Assembly: GCF_000262305.1 (NCBI RefSeq) | Contig: NC_017910.1 | Location: 2,666,001 to 2,730,000 of the forward strand | DNA: 64,000 nucleotides | Direction of reading: 5' to 3' | Source of the DNA: Shimwellia blattae DSM 4481 = NBRC 105725 | Lineage (GTDB): Bacteria; Pseudomonadota; Gammaproteobacteria; Enterobacterales; Enterobacteriaceae | In this document: positions 1-8,846 of the stretch, piece by piece | How positions within the stretch are numbered: position 1 is the stretch's first letter | Layout: each line of letters starts with the position of its first letter | The notes under the pieces: generated by a model | Told to the model about the DNA's origin: nothing | Database searches by the model: none | What the model saw: only the letters and a program-made list of their open reading frames with translations | Translations under genes and position numbers: made by a program

Positions 1-1
1 C

Positions 2-415
2 GGCTATCTGACCCGCCTGTATACCCGCCTGTTTGGCTGCACCCGGGTGAACTCGGTGGTTGCCAGCTCCGTTACCGGCGCGTTTCTGATGATCTCCCTG
101 GCCCTGGTGGCGATGACGGACGATCCCTATATCACCATTGCGCTTATCTCTATTGGCGGCTTCGGGCACCAGATTATCTCCTGCATGCTCAGTGCGCTGG
201 TGGTGGAGTCCTTCGATAAGGGCCAGATGGCCACCGTTAACGGGATGCGCGGCTCATTCGCCTGGATAGCCAGCTTTATCTTCTCACTGATTATCGGGGT
301 CACTGCCGACAAGATTGGCTTTAACCCGCTGTTTATCGCCATGGGCTTTTTCGACCTGATTGGCGCCTTCTTCCTGATTGCTTTTATTGCTGAACGTCGC
401 GCAGCGCGTGCCTGA
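2..415 (+). CDS. MFS transporter, C-terminal part (gene runs off the left edge)
   Basis: The frame is open from the first bases of the window, so this is the last 137 codons of a longer gene. The visible part has about four hydrophobic helices with short polar loops and a positively charged end (ERRAARA), as in the C-terminal half of major facilitator superfamily carriers. It lies 14 bases upstream of a family 31 glycosidase on the same strand, which suggests one operon in which the carrier imports the glycoside that the enzyme cuts. Substrate unknown; the family call rests on helix pattern and context. Confidence 0.72.
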   Translation, partial: GYLTRLYTRLFGCTRVNSVVASSVTGAFLMISLALVAMTDDPYITIALISIGGFGHQIISCMLSALVVESFDKGQMATVNGMRGSFAWIASFIFSLIIGVTADKIGFNPLFIAMGFFDLIGAFFLIAFIAERRAARA

Positions 416-429
416 TGAGGAATTACTGA

Positions 430-2793
430 ATGAAAACCCTGAAAAACTGGACTCTGAGCCACACCGACAACCAGCAGGTTGTACTGAATGTCGAGGGTCG
501 TCACCAGATGTCCATCTATGTGCTGGAGCCGGAAATGTTCCGGGTTGCGGTAAAACGCGAGGGGCATTTCACCCTCGACCGCACCTGGGGTATCGCCCCC
601 GAGCAGGATGTGCCCTGGGAAGGCCGTGCCCGTGACAGTCTGGAAGGGTTTAGCCTGCCGGGATTCACCCTCGAAGAGGGTGACCAGACGCTGACCATCG
701 CCACCGATGTTCTGAAAGTGACCGTGCACCAGCCCCTGTGGCTGGAGTGGCACCACCGCCTTGATAACGGCGAATGGGCGCCGCTGGCCTGCGATCGCCC
801 GACCAGCGCCTATCTGATGAACCCGCACGGCGACGGTGTCGCCCACTACCAGCGCCGCATGGCAGACGATCGCTACTATGGTCTGGGGGAAAAAGCCGGT
901 GATCTGATGCGCAACGGCAAACGCTACGAGATGCGCAACCTGGACGCGATGGGCTATAACGCGGCATCTACCGATCCGCTGTATAAGCATATTCCGTTCT
1001 CCATTACCCGCCGCCCGGACGCCAGCTTTGGTATCTATTACGATAACCTCAGCAGCAGCTGGCTGGATTTTGGCAACGAGCTGGATAACTACCACCTGCC
1101 CTACCGCCGCTGGGAAGCCCAGTGTGGCGACATTGATTACTATTTCTTTGTTGGCCAGCGGGTGCTGGATGTCACCAAAGCCTTTGTGCGCCTGACCGGT
1201 AAAACCCTGTTCGGGCCGAAGTGGAGCCTGGGTTACAGCGGTTCGACCATGTACTACACCGACGCACCGGACGCCCAGAATCAGCTGATGAACTTCATCC
1301 GCCTGTGTGAAGAGCACCAGATCCCCTGCGACTCCTTCCAGTTGTCGTCCGGGTATACCTCCATTAACAACAAGCGCTACGTGTTTAACTGGAACTACGA
1401 CAAAGTGCCCCAGCCGAAGGTGATGAGCCAGGCCTTTGCCGACGCCGGGATGCACCTGGCGGCCAATATCAAACCCTGCCTGTTGCAGGACCACCCGCGC
1501 TACCAGGAAGTGGCGCAGCAGGGGCTGTTTATTCAGGATTCAGAAAGCGACACGCCGGAGCGCTCCGTATTCTGGGATGACGAAGGCTCCCACCTGGACT
1601 TCACTAACCCGAAAACCATCCGCTGGTGGCAAAACGGTGTGACCACCCAGTTGCTGGAAATGGGGATAGGCTCCACCTGGAATGACAACAACGAATATGA
1701 AATCTGGGACGGGGAAGCCCGCTGCCACGGCTTCGGCCAGCCTGTTGCCATTAAACATATTCGCCCGGTGATGCCGCTGCTGATGATGCGTGCCTCCATG
1801 GAAGCGCAGCAGAAATTCGCCCCGGAAAAGCGCCCGTATCTGATTTCCCGCTCCGGCAGCGCCGGGATGCAGCGCTATGTACAAACCTGGAGTGGTGATA
1901 ACCGCACCAGCTGGCAGAACCTGCGTTACAACATCCGCATGGGCCTGGGGATGAGCCTCTCGGGGCTGTATAACCTCGGCCACGATGTGGGCGGCTTCTC
2001 CGGGGATAAACCGGACGCGGAGCTGTTTGTCCGCTGGGTTCAGAACGGGGTGATGCACCCGCGCTTTACGATCCACTCCTGGAACGACGATCACACGGTC
2101 AATGAGCCGTGGATGTACCCGGCGGCGACCCCGGCAATTCGCAGCGCCATTGAGCTGCGCTACCGGCTGATGCCCTACTTCTACACCTTACTGTGGCAGG
2201 CCCATGCGGACGACGAACCGATGCTGCGCCCCACTTTCCTTGACCACGAGCACGACGAGCAGACCTTCGCAGAGTGTGATGACTTCCTGCTGGGCCGGGA
2301 TCTGTTAGTGGCAAGCGTGGTGGAGCCTGGTCAGCGTGAGCGTAAGGTCTGGCTGCCGGACAACACCACCGGCTGGTATGACTACTACACCGGCCAGTGG
2401 TACAGCGGCGGCCAGTGGATAGTGCTGGATGCCCCGCTGGAAACCCTGCCGTTACTGGTGCGCGCCGGTGCCGGCCTGCCCCACAGCGAGCGCCTGGGCT
2501 ATGTGGACACCCGGGAGGATGATCAGCGCGAGCTGCGTCTTTACCCGCTACAGGGGCCGGGGGTTACCTGCGGTATGCTGTTTGAAGATGACGGAGAATC
2601 CTGGGGCTACCAGACCGGTAACGCCCTGTGGCTGAACTGGGAGATGCGTTGCGACAGCACCTGTATCAACCTGTGTCTGACCCCGAAAGGGGATTACCAA
2701 CCCGCATGGAAGACCCTGAAGATCACACTGCCGGCTGGGGAGAGCCGCCAGCTGCTGATTAACGGTGAGCCTGCGGACCACTGGCAGCGTTAA
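430..2793 (+). CDS. Glycoside hydrolase family 31 (alpha-glucosidase/alpha-xylosidase type)
   Basis: A 787-residue protein with the family 31 layout: an N-terminal beta-sandwich (about 1-250), a catalytic barrel (about 250-610) and C-terminal beta domains. The likely nucleophile is the first Asp of WNDNNEYE (about residue 419) and the acid/base is the Asp of WSGDNRTSW (about 495); RSGSAG and HPRFTIHSWN are also typical. No signal peptide, so the enzyme is cytoplasmic and should release alpha-linked glucose or xylose from an imported saccharide. The start has a GAGGAAT ribosome site just after the transporter stop. It is clearly different from E. coli YicI in its N-terminus, so no symbol is given; the exact substrate cannot be read from the sequence. 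Confidence 0.9.
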   Translation: MKTLKNWTLSHTDNQQVVLNVEGRHQMSIYVLEPEMFRVAVKREGHFTLDRTWGIAPEQDVPWEGRARDSLEGFSLPGFTLEEGDQTLTIATDVLKVTVHQPLWLEWHHRLDNGEWAPLACDRPTSAYLMNPHGDGVAHYQRRMADDRYYGLGEKAGDLMRNGKRYEMRNLDAMGYNAASTDPLYKHIPFSITRRPDASFGIYYDNLSSSWLDFGNELDNYHLPYRRWEAQCGDIDYYFFVGQRVLDVTKAFVRLTGKTLFGPKWSLGYSGSTMYYTDAPDAQNQLMNFIRLCEEHQIPCDSFQLSSGYTSINNKRYVFNWNYDKVPQPKVMSQAFADAGMHLAANIKPCLLQDHPRYQEVAQQGLFIQDSESDTPERSVFWDDEGSHLDFTNPKTIRWWQNGVTTQLLEMGIGSTWNDNNEYEIWDGEARCHGFGQPVAIKHIRPVMPLLMMRASMEAQQKFAPEKRPYLISRSGSAGMQRYVQTWSGDNRTSWQNLRYNIRMGLGMSLSGLYNLGHDVGGFSGDKPDAELFVRWVQNGVMHPRFTIHSWNDDHTVNEPWMYPAATPAIRSAIELRYRLMPYFYTLLWQAHADDEPMLRPTFLDHEHDEQTFAECDDFLLGRDLLVASVVEPGQRERKVWLPDNTTGWYDYYTGQWYSGGQWIVLDAPLETLPLLVRAGAGLPHSERLGYVDTREDDQRELRLYPLQGPGVTCGMLFEDDGESWGYQTGNALWLNWEMRCDSTCINLCLTPKGDYQPAWKTLKITLPAGESRQLLINGEPADHWQR

Positions 2794-2811
2794 GTTCGCC
2801 GCCAGCCCTTC

Positions 2812-2840
2812 AAAAGGCCATGCGTCATGCATGGCCTTTT
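2812..2840. terminator. Bidirectional terminator between the GH31 gene and the nucleoside carrier
   Basis: A 12-base inverted repeat (AAAAGGCCATGC / GCATGGCCTTTT) with a 5-base loop and flanking A and T runs, placed between two convergent genes. Confidence 0.88.
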
Positions 2841-2852
2841 TTTATCCGCAGC

Positions 2853-4124
2853 TTACAGGGCAAGGAAAAACCCGGCGATTGTTGCGCTCATCAGGTTAGA
2901 CAGCGTACCGGCCGCGACCGCCTTCAGGCCAAGACGCGCGATATCCGGGCGGCGTCGCGGTGCCATACTGCCAAGCCCCCCCAGCAGGACCGCCACCGAG
3001 GCAAGGTTCGCAAAACCGCACAGGGCAAACGAAATAATCGCTTTGGTATGCCCGGAAAGCACCTGTAACCCGGCGCCAGCCACTACGTCGTCCGGGCGCA
3101 GATAGGCCCCAAAGTTCAGGTAGGCCACAAACTCGTTAACGATAACCTTCTGACCAATAAAGGAACCGGCGACCAGGGCCTCACTCCACGGCACCCCAAT
3201 CAGAAAAGCCACCGGCGAGAAGATCCACCCCAGCAACAGCTCCATCGACAATTGCGGATAGTTAAACCAGCCGCCAATGCCAGCCAGCATACCGTTCAGC
3301 AGCGCGATAAGCGCAATAAAAGCCAGCAGCATGGCACCGACATTGAGCGCCAGCTGCATGCCGGATGCGGCACCGGACGCGGCGGCGTCAATCACATTGG
3401 CCGGGCGTTCTCCGGGCAGGTCTGCGGCATCATCCGCATCGCGCGGTTGCCCGGTTTCCGGCACTATCAGCTTCGCAAATAAAAGCCCACCGGGTGCCGC
3501 CATAAAAGAGGCGGCTATCAGGTACTCCAGCGGGACCCCCATTTGCGCGTATCCGGCCAGTACAGAACCGGCCACCGAAGCCAGCCCGCCACACATCACG
3601 GCGAACAGCTCCGACTGGGTCATGGTGGCAATATACGGGCGCACCACCAGTGGTGCCTCTGTCTGCCCGACAAAAATATTTGCCGTCGCCGACAGTGACT
3701 CAGTGCGCGACGTGCCGAGCAGTTTTTGCAGTCCACCCCCGAGCACGCGGATCACAAATTGCATGATGCCAAGGTAATAAAGCACCCCAATCAGCGAAGA
3801 GAAAAAGACAATAACCGGCAGCACGCGCAGGGCGAAGACAAATCCACTACCGCCAAAGAGCTCAAACATGGTATCGGAAACCAGGCCGCCAAAAATAAAG
3901 GAGATGCCCTGATTACCGTAGGAGATCACGCTGGCCACCCCGTCAGACAGGCTCCCTAACAGCCGCCGGCCAGCCGGGACATACAGCACCAGCGCGCCAA
4001 CGGTAACCTGCATCATAAACGCCCCCAGCACGGTGCGCAGATTAATCGCCCGCCGGTTACTACACAGCAACAGGGCAATGATAATCAGCGCCGCCATCCC
4101 AACCAGACTCATAATAAGTTGCAT
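2853..4124 (-). CDS. Concentrative nucleoside transporter (CNT/NupC family)
   Basis: A 423-residue polytopic inner-membrane protein. The central QTEAPL motif (about residue 175) and the C-terminal CGFANLASVAVLLGGLG segment (about residues 372-388) are hallmarks of CNT family nucleoside carriers, which couple uptake to protons or sodium. Length and helix pattern fit the NupX/NupC group. It lies about 96 bases downstream of a secreted 5'-nucleotidase on the same strand. The pair forms a logical salvage unit: nucleotides are dephosphorylated in the periplasm and the nucleosides imported. The start has an AGGAA ribosome site. Which nucleosides are carried is not known. E. coli has no such gene at this position. 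Confidence 0.9.
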   Translation of the reverse strand: MQLIMSLVGMAALIIIALLLCSNRRAINLRTVLGAFMMQVTVGALVLYVPAGRRLLGSLSDGVASVISYGNQGISFIFGGLVSDTMFELFGGSGFVFALRVLPVIVFFSSLIGVLYYLGIMQFVIRVLGGGLQKLLGTSRTESLSATANIFVGQTEAPLVVRPYIATMTQSELFAVMCGGLASVAGSVLAGYAQMGVPLEYLIAASFMAAPGGLLFAKLIVPETGQPRDADDAADLPGERPANVIDAAASGAASGMQLALNVGAMLLAFIALIALLNGMLAGIGGWFNYPQLSMELLLGWIFSPVAFLIGVPWSEALVAGSFIGQKVIVNEFVAYLNFGAYLRPDDVVAGAGLQVLSGHTKAIISFALCGFANLASVAVLLGGLGSMAPRRRPDIARLGLKAVAAGTLSNLMSATIAGFFLAL

Positions 4125-4187
4125 TTAATACATTCCTGTACAGTGAAATATCCCCGGGCGACCTGGTGTCGGGCCTCCCATCACGGC

Positions 4188-4205
4188 GGGGGCGCAGCCG
4201 CCCCC
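4188..4205. other. GC-rich hairpin between nucleotidase and transporter genes
   Basis: GGGGGCG and CGCCCCC arms around a 4-base loop, in the 96-base gap of the operon. It has no T run, so it is more likely an RNA-stability or attenuation element than a full terminator. Role inferred only from position. Confidence 0.45.
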
Positions 4206-4220
4206 CACCGGTGCCCCGGA

Positions 4221-5774
4221 TTACGGCGCCACGTCTTTAATCCGCATTTCTTCACTGGGGGTGATTTCCGCCTGTGCTTTGATATAGGCCACAACCGCGC
4301 CCGTCGCCCCGCTACCGGGTAATACTCGGGTATTGCGCCCTGCCGCAAAGGCGCTGAATCCGTCACCGCCGGTTGCCAGGAACGAGTTCACCACCACCGG
4401 ATACCAGGCATCATCCTTCACCGGTTGCCCCTGTACTGTCAGTGAGATCAGGCGCTGGTCAAGTGGCTTGCGGCTGTCGTAGGTCATCTCAATCCCTTTT
4501 GAGGCCTGCAGGACACCGTTGGTCAGATTTGCCGCGTGATTCATTAACGCCCGCAGCTGTTTGCCGTTAATTTCCGTGTAGCTTAAATCGTCCGGGAAGG
4601 GGAACATGGTGATAATATCCCCAAGGGTAATCTCCCCCCGGGGCAGTTCACTGCGCAAACCGCCGCTGTTAACAAAGGCCAGCTGCGCCCGTGGCTCTGC
4701 CGCTAAAAAGGCGTCCCCAACCAGATTACCCACCGGAGACGACGCCCCGTAAGCGCGGGTTAACCCGGCGCTGGCATTGCCAATTTTCTGCTGCGTAATC
4801 TGTGCCAGTTTATCTGTCCAGTGGGCTACCGCTTCCGCCGTTTGTGGATCCGGGGTAACGTCACCGTCGAAAATATTAATCAGCCTCCCGTTATAGCCGG
4901 TTATTTTCCGGCTTTTATCATCAATATTAACGACCAGTTTGCCAAGATTAATACCGTAGGCATCGGTGGAGACAATTAATGTCTCGTTTACTTTAATCGG
5001 CTCCGGTGTGCCCACATGAGCATGGCCGGTAATCAGAATATCCAGCCCCTGTACCTGTTTTGCCAGCTCGATATCTTTTTTTAATAACCGGCTGACATCG
5101 CCACTGCCAATACTGGATTGCCGTGCCGGTACGCCTTCATGAACCAGTAATACCGTTATATCGACTTTATCGCGGATTTCCTGAATATATTTTTTCAGGT
5201 ATGCCACTTCATCGCGCATTTCTACCCCATTGCGCATATTTTTATTTACCGTATCGTAGAAGGCGAATTTCCCGTGCAGACCAATAACCCCCACTTTGAC
5301 ACCAGCCTTCTCCAGCAGAACATAGGGTTTATCCCACACGGGCTTGTCACTGCCTTCATAGAACAGGTTGCCCAGCAACACCGGGAAGGTGGCTTTATTC
5401 AGCTGCTCTTTCATATTGGGGACACCATGATCAAACTCATGATTACCAATAGAGACCGCGTCGAATGACATTTTATTCATAATATCAACGATGGCCTCAC
5501 CTTTGGTGAGCGTGCTGATATACGGCCCGGTGAAAAAGTCCCCGGCGTCGAAAAAGAACACCCCATCATTGCTGGCTTTCGCCTGTTTGACGATAGTGGC
5601 AATATTGGCAAATCCCCCGATCTTTTTATCTTCACTGACATAAGGCGCTTTAAAAGGCAGTACGTTAGCGTGCAAATCATTAGTGTGATAGATAGTGATC
5701 TCTGCTGCTACTGCCGGGCCGCACATCCACAACAGCCCGATAATAAATAAATTAATCCTGTTAATCATCTTCAT
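4221..5774 (-). CDS. Periplasmic 5'-nucleotidase / bifunctional metallophosphatase (UshA-like)
   Basis: 517 residues. The N-terminal signal peptide ends near AVAA/EIT. The calcineurin-type phosphatase domain (about 25-300) shows the metal-binding motifs NDLHAN, GDFFTG, GNHEFDHG and GHAH. The C-terminal 5'-nucleotidase domain (about 330-490) contains NSGGLRSELPRGEIT and FPFPDDL. The enzyme should remove phosphate from external nucleotides or 2',3'-cyclic nucleotides. The start was chosen for its AGGGG ribosome site. It is followed by a CNT nucleoside transporter, which fits a nucleoside-scavenging operon. It differs enough from UshA that it is probably a paralogue, so no symbol is given. Confidence 0.9.
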   Translation of the reverse strand: MKMINRINLFIIGLLWMCGPAVAAEITIYHTNDLHANVLPFKAPYVSEDKKIGGFANIATIVKQAKASNDGVFFFDAGDFFTGPYISTLTKGEAIVDIMNKMSFDAVSIGNHEFDHGVPNMKEQLNKATFPVLLGNLFYEGSDKPVWDKPYVLLEKAGVKVGVIGLHGKFAFYDTVNKNMRNGVEMRDEVAYLKKYIQEIRDKVDITVLLVHEGVPARQSSIGSGDVSRLLKKDIELAKQVQGLDILITGHAHVGTPEPIKVNETLIVSTDAYGINLGKLVVNIDDKSRKITGYNGRLINIFDGDVTPDPQTAEAVAHWTDKLAQITQQKIGNASAGLTRAYGASSPVGNLVGDAFLAAEPRAQLAFVNSGGLRSELPRGEITLGDIITMFPFPDDLSYTEINGKQLRALMNHAANLTNGVLQASKGIEMTYDSRKPLDQRLISLTVQGQPVKDDAWYPVVVNSFLATGGDGFSAFAAGRNTRVLPGSGATGAVVAYIKAQAEITPSEEMRIKDVAP

Positions 5775-6054
5775 AATGATCCCCTGTAAATGAGTAAACA
5801 TCAGATCACGCCAGAATAGCGAACCGCCCGGCCAGATTTCTGTGATTTATCACTCAGGGCACTGGTTTTAGTAATACTTCTATTATTTGCGTTGTGTTTT
5901 ATTCAGTGGGCAGGAGTTAACTATTATTGTGGACATATTTATATTATCCGCAATTCACCGCAGGGAAATACGCCACGGGCAGGAGATACCGGAATAATGC
6001 GCACCGCTATTCCGGTAAAAGACGGGGCGCGGCAAGCCGCGCCCGCCGGGGGGG

Positions 6055-7647
6055 TTATTCGATACCTTTGCTGCGCAGGTAGTCTTCGTAACCGCCGGTG
6101 AAGTCCACCACCCGCTCCGGGGTTATCTCCAGCACCCGGGTCGCCAGGGAGCTGACGAACTCGCGATCGTGGGAAACGAAAATCAGCGTGCCCTGGTACA
6201 TCTCCAGCGCCATGTTCAGGGATTCGATAGACTCCATATCCAGGTGGTTGGTGGGTTCATCCATAATCAGGATATTCGGGCGCTGCATCATCAGCTTACC
6301 GAACAGCATACGGCCCTTTTCGCCACCGGACAGTACCTTCGCCTGCTTCTTAATATCATCCTGGCTGAACAGTAAGCGGCCAAGAATACCGCGCACCACT
6401 TGTTCGTCGTCCCCTTCCTGCTTCCACTGGCTCATCCAGTCGAACACGCTCAGGTCATTGTCGAAATCCGCCGCGTGATCCTGGGCGTAATAGCCGATAC
6501 GGGCATTTTCAGACCACTTCACGGTGCCGTTTTCCGGGGTCAGCTCACCGACCAGGGTTTTCAGCAGGGTTGATTTACCCACGCCGTTGGTCCCCATCAC
6601 GGCCAGCTTCTCGCCCACTTCCAGCAGCATTTTTACATTTTTAAACAGCGGGCCGTTATCAAACCCTTTGGTGAGGTTTTCCACTTCCAGGGCGTTACGG
6701 AACAGTTTTTTGTCCTGCTCGAAGCGGATAAACGGGTTCTGGCGGCTGGAGGCTTTGACCTCTTCCAGCTGAATTTTATCTATCTGGCGGGCACGGGATG
6801 TGGCCTGGCGGGATTTAGACGCGTTGGCGCTAAAGCGGCTGACAAACGACTGCAGATCGGCAATCTGGGCCTTTTTCTTGGCGTTGTCGGCCAGCAGGCG
6901 CTCCCGGGCCTGGGTGGCGGCGGTCATGTACTCATCATAGTTCCCCGGGTACACGCGCAGCTCGCCGTAGTCCAGATCCGCCATATGGGTACACACCATA
7001 TTCAGGAAGTGGCGGTCGTGGGAAATAATAATCATGGTGCTGTCGCGCTCGTTGAGCACCTGCTCCAGCCAGCGGATGGTGTCGATATCCAGGTTGTTGG
7101 TCGGCTCATCGAGCAGCAAAATATCCGGGTTGGAGAACAGGGCCTGGGCCAGCAGCACACGCAGCTTCCAGCCCGGGGCCACTTCGCTCATTGGCCCGTA
7201 GTGCTGCTCCAGCGGGATCCCCACCCCTAACAGCAGTTCACCGGCGCGGGACTCCGCAGAGTAGCCATCCATTTCGCCGTATTTCACTTCCAGATCGGCC
7301 ACTTTGTAGCCGTCTTCTTCGCTCATTTCCGGCAGCGCGTAGATGCGATCGCGCTCCTGTTTGACCTCCCACAGTTCCCCGTGGCCCATAATCACCGTAT
7401 CCAGTACGCTGAACTGTTCAAAGGCAAACTGATCCTGACGCAACTTACCGATCCGCTCATTGGGATCAAGCGAGACGTTACCGGCAGTTGGCTGCAGATC
7501 ACCCCCCAGAATCTTCATAAAGGTGGATTTGCCGCTGCCGTTGGCGCCGATAAGGCCATAGCGGTTACCGCCGCCAAACTTGACGGAGATATTTTCAAAC
7601 AGCGGCTTGCTGCCAAACTGCATAGTGACGTTACTGGAAACTAACAC
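6055..7647 (-). CDS. ybiT: ABC-F ATPase YbiT
   Basis: 530 residues, the same length as E. coli YbiT and nearly identical. Two ATP-binding domains are visible: Walker A GANGSGKS and GTNGVGKS, signature LSGGEKGRM in the second half, and two DEPTN Walker B motifs, joined by a charged linker (about 240-310). There are no membrane segments. ABC-F proteins bind the ribosomal E site and influence translation. The start codon is GTG (positions 7647-7645) with an AGGAA ribosome site; the family conserves MLVSSNVTMQFG here, which supports it. Confidence 0.97.
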   Translation of the reverse strand: MLVSSNVTMQFGSKPLFENISVKFGGGNRYGLIGANGSGKSTFMKILGGDLQPTAGNVSLDPNERIGKLRQDQFAFEQFSVLDTVIMGHGELWEVKQERDRIYALPEMSEEDGYKVADLEVKYGEMDGYSAESRAGELLLGVGIPLEQHYGPMSEVAPGWKLRVLLAQALFSNPDILLLDEPTNNLDIDTIRWLEQVLNERDSTMIIISHDRHFLNMVCTHMADLDYGELRVYPGNYDEYMTAATQARERLLADNAKKKAQIADLQSFVSRFSANASKSRQATSRARQIDKIQLEEVKASSRQNPFIRFEQDKKLFRNALEVENLTKGFDNGPLFKNVKMLLEVGEKLAVMGTNGVGKSTLLKTLVGELTPENGTVKWSENARIGYYAQDHAADFDNDLSVFDWMSQWKQEGDDEQVVRGILGRLLFSQDDIKKQAKVLSGGEKGRMLFGKLMMQRPNILIMDEPTNHLDMESIESLNMALEMYQGTLIFVSHDREFVSSLATRVLEITPERVVDFTGGYEDYLRSKGIE

Positions 7648-7882
7648 GGGTCATTCCTGGGTAAAATGTGATAAACGGCGCATTATGCCACAAGAGTGAA
7701 ATCGGGTCGCCCCCTTCCGGCGCGATGGCGCTCAAGCCCGGCCAGAAAAAATTGTGATTTAATCCACATCCTAATTCCCAATAGCGGGGTATGCACATAT
7801 AATGCCCATCCGGCATCGTCACCTGTTTTATTAACCCATATCGCAGTGTGGCCATTTATCACTGCGTTGAATAACACATCAA

Positions 7883-8803
7883 ATGACTATGAAATTACGC
7901 ACGTTTTTCCTGGCAGCACTGGCGATAGCTGGTATTTGTAGCAACGCTTCTGCTGTGACTTATCCGCTCCCTACTGATGGCAGCCGCCTGGTGGGTGAAA
8001 ACCAGGTTGTTACTGTTCCGCAGGGCAGCACTCTGCCCCTGGAATATTACGCCGCCCAGTATCAGCTTGGCCTGTCCAACATGCTGGAAGCCAACCCGGG
8101 CGTTGACCCTTACCTGCCGAAGGCCGGTACCACACTGACTATCCCCCAGCAGTTGATCCTGCCGGATACCAAACACGAAGGTATTGTCATCAACAGTGCG
8201 GAAATGCGCCTTTATTACTACCCGAAAGGCACCAATACCGTTATCGTGCTGCCGATCGGTATCGGCCAGTTAGGCCGTGATACCCCGGTAAACTGGGTCA
8301 CCAAAGTTGAGCGTAAAAAAGCCGGTCCGACCTGGACGCCAACGGCCAAAATGCACGCGGAATATATCGCCGAAGGTAACCCGTTACCGGCGGTTGTGCC
8401 TTCAGGACCGGATAACCCGATGGGGCTGTACGCGCTCTATATCGGCCGCCTGTACGCCCTGCACGGCACTAACGCTAACTTCGGGATTGGCCTGCGCGTG
8501 AGCCACGGTTGTGTGCGCCTGCGTAAAGACGATATCAAATTCCTGTTTGATAACGTGCCGGTTGGCACCCGCGTTGAGTTTATCGACGAGCCGGTAAAAG
8601 CCACCACCGAGCCAAACGGCGCGCGCTATCTTGAAGTGCATAACCCGCTGTCTACCAGCGAAGCCCAGATTGACAACAACGAAGTGGTGCCGATCACCAT
8701 GACCAAGGCCGTGACCGCCGTAACGTCACAGGCTGATGTTGATCAGAATGTGGTTAAGCAGGCGGTAGATACCCGCTCCGGGATGCCGGTTCGCCTGAAC
8801 TAA
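7883..8803 (+). CDS. ldtB: L,D-transpeptidase LdtB (links Lpp to peptidoglycan)
   Basis: 306 residues: signal peptide ending near SNASA, a LysM-like segment (about 40-95), then the YkuD catalytic domain with HGTNANFG and SHGCVRL, where the Cys is the nucleophile. This family cross-links the C-terminal Lys of Braun lipoprotein to meso-diaminopimelate in peptidoglycan (E. coli ybiS/erfK/ycfS group). The sequence follows E. coli LdtB (YbiS) end to end, including the final SGMPVRLN. It is divergent from ybiT with 235 bases between them. Confidence 0.96.
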   Translation: MTMKLRTFFLAALAIAGICSNASAVTYPLPTDGSRLVGENQVVTVPQGSTLPLEYYAAQYQLGLSNMLEANPGVDPYLPKAGTTLTIPQQLILPDTKHEGIVINSAEMRLYYYPKGTNTVIVLPIGIGQLGRDTPVNWVTKVERKKAGPTWTPTAKMHAEYIAEGNPLPAVVPSGPDNPMGLYALYIGRLYALHGTNANFGIGLRVSHGCVRLRKDDIKFLFDNVPVGTRVEFIDEPVKATTEPNGARYLEVHNPLSTSEAQIDNNEVVPITMTKAVTAVTSQADVDQNVVKQAVDTRSGMPVRLN

Positions 8804-8813
8804 TCCGTTATAC

Positions 8814-8837
8814 CTCAGGGGGAGCCCTCCCCCTGAG
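8814..8837. terminator. Hairpin between convergent ldtB and ybiR
   Basis: Perfect 10-base arms CTCAGGGGGA / TCCCCCTGAG around GCCC, directly after the ldtB stop. The T run is weak. Confidence 0.7.
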
Positions 8838-8846
8838 TTCTCCCCA

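Noticed and set aside
127..1494. Long reading frame of about 455 codons opposite the GH31 gene
   Set aside because: It is an antisense shadow of the GC-rich GH31 gene; no family features, no ribosome site.
5836..5860. CRP-like dyad (TGTGATTTATCAC) upstream of the nucleotidase operon
   Set aside because: The space between half sites is 4 bases and not 6, so it does not fit the CRP consensus.
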